64,000 nt of DNA from Candidatus Zhuqueibacterota bacterium (GTDB taxonomy: Bacteria; Zhuqueibacterota; Zhuqueibacteria; Residuimicrobiales; Krinioviventaceae), in the NCBI GenBank assembly GCA_016934825.1, contig JAFGSB010000140.1:62001-126000 (forward strand). Direction: 5' to 3'. Made by a program: the position numbers and the translations under genes. Under the pieces are notes generated by a model that saw only the letters and a program-made list of their open reading frames with translations, was not told the DNA's origin and ran no database searches. Positions 48,461 to 59,337 of the stretch are shown here, in pieces; the first letter of the stretch is position 1, and the number at the start of each line of letters is the position of its first letter.

Positions 48461-51400
48461 TTAATTACCTCTGATGGCAATATTTACATTTATCCCGAAT
48501 TCTTTATAGGATGTATCGCCCAGCATTTTATTATGTGTTTTCCCAATCTCAAAAAACATTCCTCCCTTGACCCGGTCGCTGAAACTGTAATTGATATCCG
48601 GTTTGAGGAGCCACTTGCTTGTTTCAGACTTGATCACAAACGGTTTGTCGTTTATACTGTCTTCCTGACGATTTCCTCCAGATGTAAAGGTAAGCGAAAT
48701 ATCAACATTGTTTTTCAATCTTTTGTTTCGTAAAAAGGGAAGCGGTATCCTGAAATCGCTTCTCTTGGAATAATTCGCCGTAATTGAAACATCCGAACTC
48801 AGGGTTTTCTTTACAGAATTACTGATTGACCTGTTAAAAACAGTTTTTTCTGATTTATTATACCGTACCGTCATCGATATCCCGTTTTTCATGGACATTG
48901 TAATGCCTATAAGCGGCCGGAAATTGGCGTCTTTGTCTTCTTTTGTCAGGTTTTCTTTATTATTAACAATTTCAAATGACTGGTTTGCCCGTCCGGAAAA
49001 ATTATGATCCAGGGAGACTCGTTGAAAAAATTTATTAACATAAGGAAATTTTTCAAGCCCACTCATACTGGCGGTCCATCCCGGGAACATCATATCCATC
49101 TTACCAAGTGTCAGCCAGCTTTCGGATCGTTGTCCGGTTGTAGTTTTTCCATTGGCATTCAAAGAGGACGAATTATCATACTTTAACCTGAAGCTGAAAT
49201 TTCTGCCGAACCTGAGTCCTGAAGATATGGACGAAGTAATGTTTTCACTTTGACTACCCCGATTAAAGTTAGTACCGGACGAACCGCCTCCCCCGGTTAT
49301 GGCATCCTCGAGACCCACTCCCGGGTCTTTAGTTAGACCGAACTGAAAATCCCGTTTCGGCATGCTCTTTATTCCATAAGTTGTATAATTATCCCTGTTG
49401 TTATAATTTATACTAAAGGGCTCAAATAAATTCAATAAACCGGAAAAAATACCCAGGACAGAAATATTGATTTTTTTCTTGTTTTCGTTTTGTTTATTAT
49501 CTTCGGGGTTAGCGCCCGGAGCGGGTCTTCCTGCCGGCGGCCGGCCGGATCTTCCCTTGCCGGTTCCCGGACGGTAGATGGCTTTGGCTAAAGTACCGAG
49601 ATTTAAATTCCCGTTGGCCTGCATGGTTCTGCTTTGTGTTGCGCTGCGGGGCGCCAGGGTCTGTTGACGGTTAAAACCATATTTAAACCCCGCCGTATAA
49701 CTCAGGTTTGTTGTGATCCAGGAAAAAATTTTTGGACTATACTTGACTTGCAAATTATTGTCAACACTTGTCAATAACCCAAGCTTCCAGTCCTGAAGTT
49801 GTGTTTTAAAACTATCTGCATTTACCCCGCGCATATCATGGATGTACGTTCGTTTGACATCATAGGACAATGCTTCGATAATTTTCATGCTAAAACCGTA
49901 ACTGCGGTTCAATATAAAAGAGCTGTTTTCCGAAAGCACTCCCGACCTCGTCATGGACTCATTCATATTCCGGCTCCCTGAGTGGGAAGTCGTGATCGTT
50001 TGCGGCGCATAATAAAGTTTCAAGTCCGACAACATTGTCAAAAACCTTGAATTACCCAGCCATTTAAACGGTCTTATATAAGTGTTCCGACCGAACGCCA
50101 GTCCCCACGTCATACTGCCCGATTCGGCAATTGTTTCGCCATACTCTGTCCGGGAATCGCTCCTGAAACTCTCATTCCGGCTGTAGTTCGCTTTTAGCTG
50201 GGACAGTATATGTTTCACAAAAAAGTTTTGTGAACGGGAAGTAATGCCAAAGGAAACACTCATACCCCGTTTTTCATTCACAGATTTTATCGAATCCAGT
50301 GTTGCCTGTGGCAGTTCATCCGTTACTTCAATATCCGTTCCCGGAATATATTTCGGGGTCGATTCGCTTTTGGAATAATTAAAACTGACAGGCAATGACA
50401 AGCCAAGTTTGGCCGGCAAGAACTTATCCAGTGAAACGTTGGTGTTAAAACTACCACTCATCTCGTTGTCGCCTGTACCAAATCTTTCGGCGACATTATG
50501 AAAGTCGGCGTCCCGTTTGTTTAACTCGGCATTAAACCGCACCAGGTCGGCAAGTGTAAAATCGAGCCGGCTTCGCATCGCGATACCCTTGTCCTTTTTT
50601 ACATTGGACAAACGCAACTCGTTCATGTACACCTCCCCGGTGAACGGCGCAAGGCTTCCCGCTTTGCCACCCAAATCATTATAACCTAAATTTTTGACAC
50701 CCGCGACCAGCATTCGTATATTCCTTAACGCGGGTTTTCCTTTGACGATCCATGATTTTCCGTTCCCCAAATCCTTATAAAGTATTTTTATACCTGCATT
50801 CTCGGGATCATCGTATGACGTATCTGCGGTCACTTTCATTTGAGACAACGCGATCAGATCGACTTCAATATTATTATATTTCCATCCCTCATATACGGGC
50901 TGCCTGATTTCATAATAATTATTCATATCGGAGCCCATTCTCAGGAAAAACTCTATTTTACTCGAATCCTGTGTGATATGCTGTCCATAGGTATCCTTAC
51001 CATATACAAACATTTTTAAGGTTTTATAATGAATATAATCCTGCGCCTCATAAAATGTTTTTTGCACAATGCCGGTATAACCGGGTTGTAATTCCTCGAC
51101 CTTTAATACCAGGGATTGTTCTTTGGCGATAACACGGGTAATCCGGTCAACTTCGCCCTGTACGCCGGGGGGAGCTTTATATTCAGGATTATCATGGGTG
51201 TTCACAACGGTAATTGTAACTGTCGAATCGTTATCCACATCAAAAGTTTCCGGTTTGTCGGGAGTGGAGACACCCAGTTCTTTCCAGTCGCTTCCCACCA
51301 GATTAATTTCCGCAATCTTTATGGTATGCTCTTCGGATTCTTCAAATCCGTCGACCCAGATCCGCATATATTCGATCAAAGACATATCAGGAACGCCGAC

Positions 51401-54400
51401 TTTTTTCATTAACGGCTCCGTGGCGTTTAACGGAATACGGTATTGTCTCCACCCATGGTCTTTTCCGGTCTCTTTTTCAATACTTTTCCCCGAAATATAC
51501 ATCGTATCCGGGTGGTCCCGGCTTAATGAAAACGAATATTCAAAATAATTATTGGACAGATCGACATCGCCGTTTCCGTTCAAATCCTCGGTATCCGGTT
51601 CCCGCAATTGGTTGGAATTCATATTTTTTTCCGTACCGTTCACATGCAGGTATTTCGCATCGCTTTCAGGAGCCTGGGAATTATAACTCCAATCGTCATT
51701 ACTGTAGGGTTCACCCCAGTCCTTTATACCGTCAAAATCCAAGTCCCAGAAATCGCCTCCTGCCGCCTCAGCTTTGGGTTCGCCGTTCCGCATGCCGTCC
51801 AGCCCGATATCTTCACCTTCATCCAGTAATCCGTTACGGATCCCGTTCGTCAATTTATCTTCGGTATCGTATTTTTGATTCGGAATAATATCCTCCGATA
51901 TCTGGCCAAGATCGACGTGCATGGTCCCGTCATAACCCTGCACCCAGATTTCCAGGAATTTGGATTCGGTTTGATTGGAATATCCTGATGAAAGCGCTTT
52001 TTGAATACCGTTCCACGATTCCTTGATATCGGCAATACTGTCCGCCGGTTCAAATTTCAGAACAAGAATATTTTGGGTCTGGTTTACGTTGGCATTGAGA
52101 TCGCGGTTCGGCCAGATATCACTGATCGGATACGGCACATAAGGCGTGTAGAAATAGAGATGTCCGCGGCTTTCCAGGGTTCTAATACTATAATCATATT
52201 TTCCGTCTGGAGGGGAACTATATTCCCAGCCCTGATGAACGATACTGATTGGCGTGATCCTTTTCGTGGCCTCAAAGTCGTCAATATAAGCCACGCCGTC
52301 ATTATCATCCGTGTTTTCGTTATTTCGGGTATTGGGATTGGGAATGATCTGGGCGAATTCCCCCTCAAACTTGATTGTGGAGGGCGCGCGCGTATCGACA
52401 AAAGGCAGAAAATTTGCTATTCTCGTCAGGAAAAACGGTTCGGCGGACAATGACGTATTCACGTCCCATACCATATTCCGCATCGGACCTTTGCCAACAC
52501 GTATTTTTTGATCTAATGTTCGTTCGTTCAGGTATAAAAATGTCATACCAATAAAACTGTCGTCCCACAATCCGTACTCGGCGCGTGCGCCCATTACGGT
52601 TTTTTTATCGATTTGGAAGAGCTGGTTACTTTCATACGATATGTCGAGATTGGAATTCGCCGTCAGCGCACCTTCATTCAGAATCCGCAGCCGCCCGGAA
52701 AAGTAGTCGATGGTGTAATCCGTTCCGCGTGCCAACCTGCTACCGTTCAGCGTAACCTCTTCCGAATTTTCTATCACATTCATACCCAGACTGTATTCGG
52801 AACTGCTTTTTTTGGAATTCACTTCAATAAAGAAATTACTTTGCGCGTTGATTACGCTTTGAACGGTGGTATCATATAATGCGGGGGCATAATACTCTTT
52901 CGGCAGCAATTTTGCAACTTCTTCATTAACAGGATCAAAAGGACGCAAATCCGGGAAAAATATTTCACCGGTGCTGAAATTAATCAAAGCCGGGTTATCA
53001 TCAATTAAATTGTCCGGGGTACTGTCTCCGGCAAGATTCTTTTTATCCAGGCCGAACAACTGCAGGTAGGTCATCTTTTTTCCGCCGACTTCAATGGTCT
53101 CCTGCGGTTCGCCGGATGGCGGTTTGTAAAAGATACGCATTTCAAAACCGTCTTTGGGCGTGCCCCGTCCGAAATCATATACGTTTTTCCACGCCAGGTT
53201 CCATGTATTATCCGCGGGACGGGGGTCTTTATTTTTCAGCATTTTTATAAATATCAATTTAGTCGAATCGGGATCAATTGATAATGTCCCCCGTTCCACA
53301 CCGGAGGTGTCCCGGTAAGCGATGGCCAACACTTCATTTTCGCTCAGCCTTTGCCGCATCCGGATATACCCGAGCTGTTCATGAATATCATAATCGACAT
53401 TTTTTTCCAGTCGTATGAAATTACCCTTGTAATGATCACGATCACTCAAATTAGTATCCGGGTCTGCAACGGTCAGTGTTGTATCATTAACCGGCACAAA
53501 AGCCACTCCCCTGACAGACTCTGTATAAATTGTCTGGTAATTGGGCCCGGATTTGTATACTTCAAATTCAGACAATTCATGCGCCGGGTCGTATGTGATA
53601 TTGCCGTCGGCAGTCCTCGTTAAATAATTTTGCCGGTAAACGTCAGATATAAAATAATATATCCCGCGTTTATACTGGTAATCCTCAATACGCGTTGCTT
53701 CTTCAGACGCGCCGCCCTTGAGTGATAATTTCTTTTTTTCGCCCTTTTCCTGGCTGGCGATAGCAGTTAATTTCAGGTTTCCGATCGTCGCCGCTGTTTT
53801 AATACCGAACAGACCGTTGCTTTTACCGCCAAATGTCACAAACTGCGTTCCGGGCAGTGATAATGTTATATTTCCCGCTTCAATGGACTGGATAACCTCG
53901 TCCTCATAACCTTCATACTGTAATCTGATGTTGTTATCAAAATCAAAAGTCCGTTCGGAATCCTGGTCAATACCGATGGTCACTTTATCCCCGATGTGGC
54001 CCTGCACACGAAATCGCTGGGTTTGTTCCATTTTAAAACTGTTATCGGAGCCGCGGTTGAGAGCGGATTTCACCTCGGAACGTTTTTCATTCCGGAACCC
54101 TCCCTTGATGTTAATTTCTCCACTCACATCCAGCCCGACCGTACCTCCCCCGAATATCTTCTGAAACGCCTTGCTTTTAATTTCAACCGGAATATCAATT
54201 CGAAATCCTCCGCTGCCCCGTGTTCCCTGAGATGTCTCCTCCAGTTTGCTTACGGTTGTTTGTATCCACATATCCTGCATTTTATAACTTTGCCTGGATC
54301 TAATATATTCATCCAGCGGTAAAAAATTGGCAAGCCGGAAATTCAAATCGCCCATTTTTTCCGTAAAATTAATATTCTCCCCCGTGGAATCTATCTCTAC

Positions 54401-54652
54401 GGTTCGTTTCAAATTTGAAAGTTTATTTTTTAAAATGGGAGTTCTTGATCCGTTCATATGCAGACCGAGGAAACGTTGTTCCTCAACAATATTTACCCGG
54501 GGATCGTAACAGTCGGGCATACGCATACCTATGCGTGAAAGCATCTCCGTTTGTGCGGATGCACCCAAAGATAAAAATATAACGGCTAACAATATGAACA
54601 ATACCACAGGCAACGAGGATATGTTCGTTACTGTCTTATAAAAAAAATTCAT
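48461..54652 (-). CDS. sprA: T9SS outer-membrane translocon SprA/Sov
   Basis: 2063-aa protein; FLGLHMNGSRTPILKNKLSNLKRTVEID; repeated SprA-type segments (FRIDIPVEIKSKAFQKIFGGGTVGLDVSGEINIKGG; APSTIKFEGEFAQIIPNPN; AYIDDFEATK); large beta-barrel. Confidence 0.93.
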   Translation of the reverse strand: MNFFYKTVTNISSLPVVLFILLAVIFLSLGASAQTEMLSRIGMRMPDCYDPRVNIVEEQRFLGLHMNGSRTPILKNKLSNLKRTVEIDSTGENINFTEKMGDLNFRLANFLPLDEYIRSRQSYKMQDMWIQTTVSKLEETSQGTRGSGGFRIDIPVEIKSKAFQKIFGGGTVGLDVSGEINIKGGFRNEKRSEVKSALNRGSDNSFKMEQTQRFRVQGHIGDKVTIGIDQDSERTFDFDNNIRLQYEGYEDEVIQSIEAGNITLSLPGTQFVTFGGKSNGLFGIKTAATIGNLKLTAIASQEKGEKKKLSLKGGASEEATRIEDYQYKRGIYYFISDVYRQNYLTRTADGNITYDPAHELSEFEVYKSGPNYQTIYTESVRGVAFVPVNDTTLTVADPDTNLSDRDHYKGNFIRLEKNVDYDIHEQLGYIRMRQRLSENEVLAIAYRDTSGVERGTLSIDPDSTKLIFIKMLKNKDPRPADNTWNLAWKNVYDFGRGTPKDGFEMRIFYKPPSGEPQETIEVGGKKMTYLQLFGLDKKNLAGDSTPDNLIDDNPALINFSTGEIFFPDLRPFDPVNEEVAKLLPKEYYAPALYDTTVQSVINAQSNFFIEVNSKKSSSEYSLGMNVIENSEEVTLNGSRLARGTDYTIDYFSGRLRILNEGALTANSNLDISYESNQLFQIDKKTVMGARAEYGLWDDSFIGMTFLYLNERTLDQKIRVGKGPMRNMVWDVNTSLSAEPFFLTRIANFLPFVDTRAPSTIKFEGEFAQIIPNPNTRNNENTDDNDGVAYIDDFEATKRITPISIVHQGWEYSSPPDGKYDYSIRTLESRGHLYFYTPYVPYPISDIWPNRDLNANVNQTQNILVLKFEPADSIADIKESWNGIQKALSSGYSNQTESKFLEIWVQGYDGTMHVDLGQISEDIIPNQKYDTEDKLTNGIRNGLLDEGEDIGLDGMRNGEPKAEAAGGDFWDLDFDGIKDWGEPYSNDDWSYNSQAPESDAKYLHVNGTEKNMNSNQLREPDTEDLNGNGDVDLSNNYFEYSFSLSRDHPDTMYISGKSIEKETGKDHGWRQYRIPLNATEPLMKKVGVPDMSLIEYMRIWVDGFEESEEHTIKIAEINLVGSDWKELGVSTPDKPETFDVDNDSTVTITVVNTHDNPEYKAPPGVQGEVDRITRVIAKEQSLVLKVEELQPGYTGIVQKTFYEAQDYIHYKTLKMFVYGKDTYGQHITQDSSKIEFFLRMGSDMNNYYEIRQPVYEGWKYNNIEVDLIALSQMKVTADTSYDDPENAGIKILYKDLGNGKSWIVKGKPALRNIRMLVAGVKNLGYNDLGGKAGSLAPFTGEVYMNELRLSNVKKDKGIAMRSRLDFTLADLVRFNAELNKRDADFHNVAERFGTGDNEMSGSFNTNVSLDKFLPAKLGLSLPVSFNYSKSESTPKYIPGTDIEVTDELPQATLDSIKSVNEKRGMSVSFGITSRSQNFFVKHILSQLKANYSRNESFRSDSRTEYGETIAESGSMTWGLAFGRNTYIRPFKWLGNSRFLTMLSDLKLYYAPQTITTSHSGSRNMNESMTRSGVLSENSSFILNRSYGFSMKIIEALSYDVKRTYIHDMRGVNADSFKTQLQDWKLGLLTSVDNNLQVKYSPKIFSWITTNLSYTAGFKYGFNRQQTLAPRSATQSRTMQANGNLNLGTLAKAIYRPGTGKGRSGRPPAGRPAPGANPEDNKQNENKKKINISVLGIFSGLLNLFEPFSINYNNRDNYTTYGIKSMPKRDFQFGLTKDPGVGLEDAITGGGGSSGTNFNRGSQSENITSSISSGLRFGRNFSFRLKYDNSSSLNANGKTTTGQRSESWLTLGKMDMMFPGWTASMSGLEKFPYVNKFFQRVSLDHNFSGRANQSFEIVNNKENLTKEDKDANFRPLIGITMSMKNGISMTVRYNKSEKTVFNRSISNSVKKTLSSDVSITANYSKRSDFRIPLPFLRNKRLKNNVDISLTFTSGGNRQEDSINDKPFVIKSETSKWLLKPDINYSFSDRVKGGMFFEIGKTHNKMLGDTSYKEFGINVNIAIRGN

Positions 54653-55096
54653 TAACTTTCAGGCGAGTCTTATAGTTAAGCAATATCACACAATTCTTAT
54701 TTTTTTAATAACTTACCGTAACCAACTATTTTCTATAATTCTCTCCCTTTAGTTAATTCAAATACCAATGCAGAATTAAAAATATGAAACCCCATAAGAA
54801 GCATAGTTGCCTGCGATAGAAATAATTCTGTCACGTTTACAAATTTTAATATTATAAATTGTAATGCTCAGCATAATTTCTTATATTTTATCGTTTTGTG
54901 ATTAAAAAAAGTTCCAATTAATTTAATAAATTTTATATATTCATGGTATATTTTTATTCAATTTAACCGGGTTTTTCCGGGCATTAATGATAAAATATAT
55001 GGATTTTTTAACATGATTCAAACAATTTATTTATAATTATCCGATAGAATCCGGTTGATTTCAAACACTTGCGGTTTTCTTTTTAAAGGTTAGAAT

Positions 55097-56539
55097 TTGT
55101 TTACTTTATGGCGTTACATAATTAAAGAGCATATCAGCCCATTTATATTTGCTATAAGCGTGATTACACTGGTCTTCCTGTTGAATTTGGTATTTCGCGA
55201 ATTAGGGCGAATATTAAGCAAAGGACTCGGATTCAGCCTCATCCTTGAGTTCTTTTTCCTGAACATGGCCTGGATTATTGCCCTGGCTGTGCCGATGGCC
55301 GTACTGGTCGCAACTTTGATGGCATTTGGACGGCTATCCGGGGACAGTGAAATTACCGCGATGAAAGCAGGCGGCGTCGGCATTCTGCATATGATTTTTC
55401 CGGTACTGGTCGTTTCCTTTTTTTTGGCCGGGTTCCTGGTGTGGTTCAATAATCATGTTTTACCGGATTTTAACCATCGCACCAGGTTACTTGCTTCCGA
55501 TATAGCCCGAAAACGCCCCACCATTAATCTGGAATCCGGAGTGGTAATGAAGGATATTCCGAATATTAATATTCTTGTACAGAAAATAAATGAGGCCCCC
55601 GACACGTCCTATGTGGAAACAGTATTTATTGAGGATAACAGAACGCAAAATAAAAGTAAATATATCTTTGCCAAAAAAGGAAAGATATATACCGATCCCA
55701 ATACCGGATATTTATTTCTGACATTGTATGAGGGTGAAATGCACGAATTGGACCTGGAAAAAATGGAACAATATACACGCCTAAGTTTCCCGGAACAAAA
55801 ATTATCGATACGGGTTCCAAATATGACGCTGGAACGAAGTGATAGTGAATACCGGGGCGACCGGGAAAAAAGTGCGCAAATGATGCGGGAGGAAGTGATA
55901 GAAAACAAAAAATTATTAAAAGAGCGTTATCAGAGAATCGATCAATTGATAACTATGTATTTTGACCGTCATTTACCCCTGACAACCCCTGCGGCAATGG
56001 AAAAAAACAATAATCGGGCAGAAAGAGAAATTTTTAAGGATATATCAAAATCAAGGGAGCGTGTCAGACAAAAATATATTGAAAAACTCCGGCAGGATAA
56101 TCTCCGCACGTTGCAGCAGGTGACCGCGGAATTGAACATAATCAAAAATTATGACCGAGCAAATTATACATTAATGGTTGAGGTGCATAAAAAATATTCC
56201 ATACCTTTTGCCTGTATTGTATTTGTTTTGATCGGCGCGCCGCTGGGTATAATGTCCCGAAAAGGGAATCTGGCAGTGGCCGGCGGGATCAGTTTCGGCT
56301 TTTTCCTGCTCTACTGGGCTTCGCTGATCGCCGGGGAGGAACTGGCGGACAACCAGTTCATCAGTCCTTTTATTGCCATGTGGCTTGCGGATATTATTGT
56401 CGGAATTGGCGGTATTTACCTCGTAATACATTCAATCCATGAATCCACTTTTATTAACTGGACATCCATTCAGGACTTTTTTAAAAAAATCCCTCTCCTG
56501 TTTAAAAATAAAACAAAATTTTATGAAAATATTAGATAA
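55097..56539 (+). CDS. LptF/LptG family permease (TTG start)
   Basis: LWRYIIKEHISPFIFAISVITLVFLLNLV; NMAWIIALAVPMAVLVATLMAFGRLSGDSEITAMKAGGVGI; C-terminal IVFVLIGAPLGIMSRKGNLAVAGGISFGFFLLYW. Confidence 0.93.
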   Translation: MFTLWRYIIKEHISPFIFAISVITLVFLLNLVFRELGRILSKGLGFSLILEFFFLNMAWIIALAVPMAVLVATLMAFGRLSGDSEITAMKAGGVGILHMIFPVLVVSFFLAGFLVWFNNHVLPDFNHRTRLLASDIARKRPTINLESGVVMKDIPNINILVQKINEAPDTSYVETVFIEDNRTQNKSKYIFAKKGKIYTDPNTGYLFLTLYEGEMHELDLEKMEQYTRLSFPEQKLSIRVPNMTLERSDSEYRGDREKSAQMMREEVIENKKLLKERYQRIDQLITMYFDRHLPLTTPAAMEKNNNRAEREIFKDISKSRERVRQKYIEKLRQDNLRTLQQVTAELNIIKNYDRANYTLMVEVHKKYSIPFACIVFVLIGAPLGIMSRKGNLAVAGGISFGFFLLYWASLIAGEELADNQFISPFIAMWLADIIVGIGGIYLVIHSIHESTFINWTSIQDFFKKIPLLFKNKTKFYENIR

Positions 56540-57599
56540 ATACATATCCAAAAAGTTTTTAGGCGTTGTCATATTTGCACTCATTGCATTTATTTCAATT
56601 TTTATTGTTGTCGATCTGGTTGAAAAACTGGATACTTTTATCAAACATGATGTCCCTAATTTTATCGTTTTTAAATTTTATCTTTATTCCATGCCCTTTA
56701 TAATCGTTATCACCCTGCCGGTGGCCATGCTATTGGCAAGTCTGTTCAGTATGGGCAACCTGGCGCGACGGAACGAGATCATCGCCATGAAATCATCTGG
56801 GTTGTCATTGTATCGTATTTTGTTGCCCCTGTTAATTATTTCATTTATTATCAGTACGGGCGCCCTGGTATTCGGAGAATATATAGTGCCCGGCGCCAGT
56901 GAAAAAAAAGAATTTATTACAGATGAGTTCCTTGAAAAAGAAAAAGAAAGCTGGCGAAAAAGAATAAACAACCTGTACATGCAGGATGATCAGGGCAGAC
57001 GTATAAGTATGCGGTATTTTCACGCGACCAAAGAGACAGGCTACGGAGTCAGTATTAAAAAATTTAGAGACCAGGATCTCGTTTTTCGTATAGATGCCAG
57101 AAAGATGGTATGGGAAGACAGCATCTGGGTACTCTATGACGGCTATGAGCGCACCTTTATCAATGAAATTGAAACGGCCGTTTCTTTCACGCAAAAAACA
57201 TTACACGACGAAAACCTGACGCCCAAAGATTTTTCCAAAGTGCTGAAAAGAGCTGAAGAAATGTCTTACAAGGAATTAAAAGCTTTTATTCAGGAAGTCA
57301 AAACAAATGGCGGCAACCCCGATCAATGGCTGGTAGATCTGAATCTTAAAGTCTCAGTACCCTTTGCCAGTTTTATCATCGTGCTGTTTGGCGCGCCGTT
57401 ATCTTCACGAAAACGCCGCGGCGGCGCAATGACCGGCTTTGGTATCAGCCTGGCGATTTGTTTTGTTTATTTCGGGATCGTGAAAACTTTTCAGGCCATG
57501 GGACATAACGGTCATATTCAGCCATTTCTTGCCGCCTGGATCGCAAATTTTATCTTTGGTTTTGGCGGAATAATAGCCCTTTATAAAGCGCCCAAATAA
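56523..57599 (+). CDS. LptF/LptG family permease
   Basis: ORF 56439-57599; start at MKILDKYISKKFLGVV (56523), 17-nt overlap with the upstream gene; ITLPVAMLLASLFSMGNLARRNEIIAMKSSGLSLYRI. Confidence 0.93.
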   Translation: MKILDKYISKKFLGVVIFALIAFISIFIVVDLVEKLDTFIKHDVPNFIVFKFYLYSMPFIIVITLPVAMLLASLFSMGNLARRNEIIAMKSSGLSLYRILLPLLIISFIISTGALVFGEYIVPGASEKKEFITDEFLEKEKESWRKRINNLYMQDDQGRRISMRYFHATKETGYGVSIKKFRDQDLVFRIDARKMVWEDSIWVLYDGYERTFINEIETAVSFTQKTLHDENLTPKDFSKVLKRAEEMSYKELKAFIQEVKTNGGNPDQWLVDLNLKVSVPFASFIIVLFGAPLSSRKRRGGAMTGFGISLAICFVYFGIVKTFQAMGHNGHIQPFLAAWIANFIFGFGGIIALYKAPK

Positions 57600-57612
57600 T
57601 TTTTATCCGATA

Positions 57613-58635
57613 TTAATAAAGACGTGACAATAATCTCTGTATGTTTTCCAGCTCGAGCAGTGAATCCGAATCCGACATATAATTTACTTTTCCCCCGCTT
57701 TTCGCCTGGTAAAAAACGGCATTCAAAAAATCTATCATTTCTTCCTTACTGATTAAAGGCTCGTATTCATAAATACGGTTGCGCCGGTTGGTTGGGCTCA
57801 TCTCGATACCGCTTTCACCTGTCAGGCCGAAAAATGTAAATTCATTCCGTGGAGACTTTATTTTTCTTTTTAACAAACCCCTGTCCGCCAGGTTTTCCAG
57901 AATATTATTCAGGTCGGCTGCCGTGATTTTAATACTGGTATCAAAACTTGCATAAATGCTTTGGTCCGTGGCCCGCTTTTTCTGCCAGATGATTTTTAAA
58001 GCTTCCAATTGCTTTTCACTGGGCAAAAAATCCATTCTCACCGGTTTATCCTCATCACGATCACCCAGCTTATCCCTGATAAAATTTGCTCCGTCATTCA
58101 ACAACTTTGGTATCGAAACGGTTGGCTTTGGGTAACCCATGCTTTTCTGATAAATTCTGTCCTCGACATTATCATAATTCTGTGTTCCTCCTTGAAGCTT
58201 TTTAAAGAGCCACAATGAATCGGGTAGAAAAAGACTGTCATTCTGGTGTACGGTATGGATTACTGATTTATCATATTCCGGTTTGGATAAAAATACAGTA
58301 TCGATAAGAAATAACCGGTTATGAGTAATCGGCCTTAAAGTGTCTTCGAGGATTTTACTGGCGGCAACTAAACTGTCCGGAGGTTTAAGTTCAATAAACT
58401 TTGAGGGTATATCCTCTTTATTTTCCATATTTATTTTGGGTTCTGTTTTTATATAATCAGGCCGCCCTGAGATTTCCGGGCGCTTTTCGGTGTCCAGGAC
58501 CACTTCCGGATCTTCTTCCAATATAAAATAAATAACTTCCCGGCCGGGTTCACCCACGTTAATATTCATGAATATAACCGTTAACAATGTATGTATAAAA
58601 AGTGATAAAAAAATCCAGGGGGCAAGGGATTTCAT
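57613..58635 (-). CDS. Membrane-anchored protein with C-terminal BlaI/MecI-like winged-helix segment
   Basis: N-terminal TM LAPWIFLSLFIHTLLTVIFMNI resembles a TonB-type anchor; C-terminal SEKQLEALKIIWQKKRATDQSIYASF...ADLNNILENLADRGLLKRKI resembles a BlaI-type wHTH. Confidence 0.75.
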   Translation of the reverse strand: MKSLAPWIFLSLFIHTLLTVIFMNINVGEPGREVIYFILEEDPEVVLDTEKRPEISGRPDYIKTEPKINMENKEDIPSKFIELKPPDSLVAASKILEDTLRPITHNRLFLIDTVFLSKPEYDKSVIHTVHQNDSLFLPDSLWLFKKLQGGTQNYDNVEDRIYQKSMGYPKPTVSIPKLLNDGANFIRDKLGDRDEDKPVRMDFLPSEKQLEALKIIWQKKRATDQSIYASFDTSIKITAADLNNILENLADRGLLKRKIKSPRNEFTFFGLTGESGIEMSPTNRRNRIYEYEPLISKEEMIDFLNAVFYQAKSGGKVNYMSDSDSLLELENIQRLLSRLY

Positions 58636-58898
58636 TGAATTGTCTCTTGATCATTATGAGTTTATTTATTCAATGTTTAAAAAGCGGCCAGGTTCCTGCA
58701 TTGAAAAAAAAAGTCCTTTATTCGACATTGACAAATCGCTTGATTTTTTATCATTTTAAATCTATTTTAACAAGATATAAATATATATCAGATTTTATCA
58801 ATATATTATTTTTCGCATTTCGGAATAATTAATTGTATATTAAGAATCATCGGTAATAATTCATTTTCAAAATCAGCTTAATTATATAAAAGGAAAAT

Positions 58899-59216
58899 AT
58901 GGAAGCGTTTATTATTGTACTGACTACATTCGGTTCAAAAGAAGAAGCGCAAAAAGTTACTGACAAGCTTTTAAAAGCCCGGCTCATTGCCTGTGCGAAT
59001 ATAATTGATAAAGTGGATTCCTTTTTTCACTGGCAGGGCAAAATTGAAAACGAACAGGAAGCTATCGCCATTTTAAAAACGCAAAAAAAACATCTGGATG
59101 AATTGTTCGAATGGATACAGACGCATCATTCATATAGCGTTCCGGAAATATTAGCCCTGCCGATTGTTCGAGGTTCCAGTGATTATCTTGCCTGGATAAA
59201 AGAGGAAACCTCCTGA
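58899..59216 (+). CDS. cutA: Divalent cation tolerance protein CutA
   Basis: TTFGSKEEAQKVTDKLLKARLIACANIIDKVDSFFHWQGKIENEQEAIAILKTQ...YSVPEILALPIVRGSSDYLAWI. Confidence 0.96.
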   Translation: MEAFIIVLTTFGSKEEAQKVTDKLLKARLIACANIIDKVDSFFHWQGKIENEQEAIAILKTQKKHLDELFEWIQTHHSYSVPEILALPIVRGSSDYLAWIKEETS

Positions 59217-59337
59217 GAATTGAAACATTTAATCCTTTGGTACAGTATCTATATTTTAACCGGAATCAAAATCGGAATCCGGTTGTCTAATATTTTAATT
59301 ACGTATCACTTTTGGAATTACCCGGACCTAAAACAAT

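Noticed and set aside
52001-52453. Plus-strand ORF (150 aa) and others opposite sprA (51123-51548, 51526-51888, 53996-54322)
   Set aside because: Embedded antisense to a strongly supported 2063-aa SprA frame; low-plausibility compositions.
54653-55096. 444-nt AT-rich divergent gap between sprA and lptF considered for an ncRNA
   Set aside because: No convincing stem-loop or conserved RNA motif visible; probably divergent promoter region.
56439-56522. Extended start of the second LptF/G permease at 56439
   Set aside because: Would overlap the upstream permease by about 100 nt in another frame; MKILDKYISKKFLG at 56523 is the natural LptF/G N-terminus.
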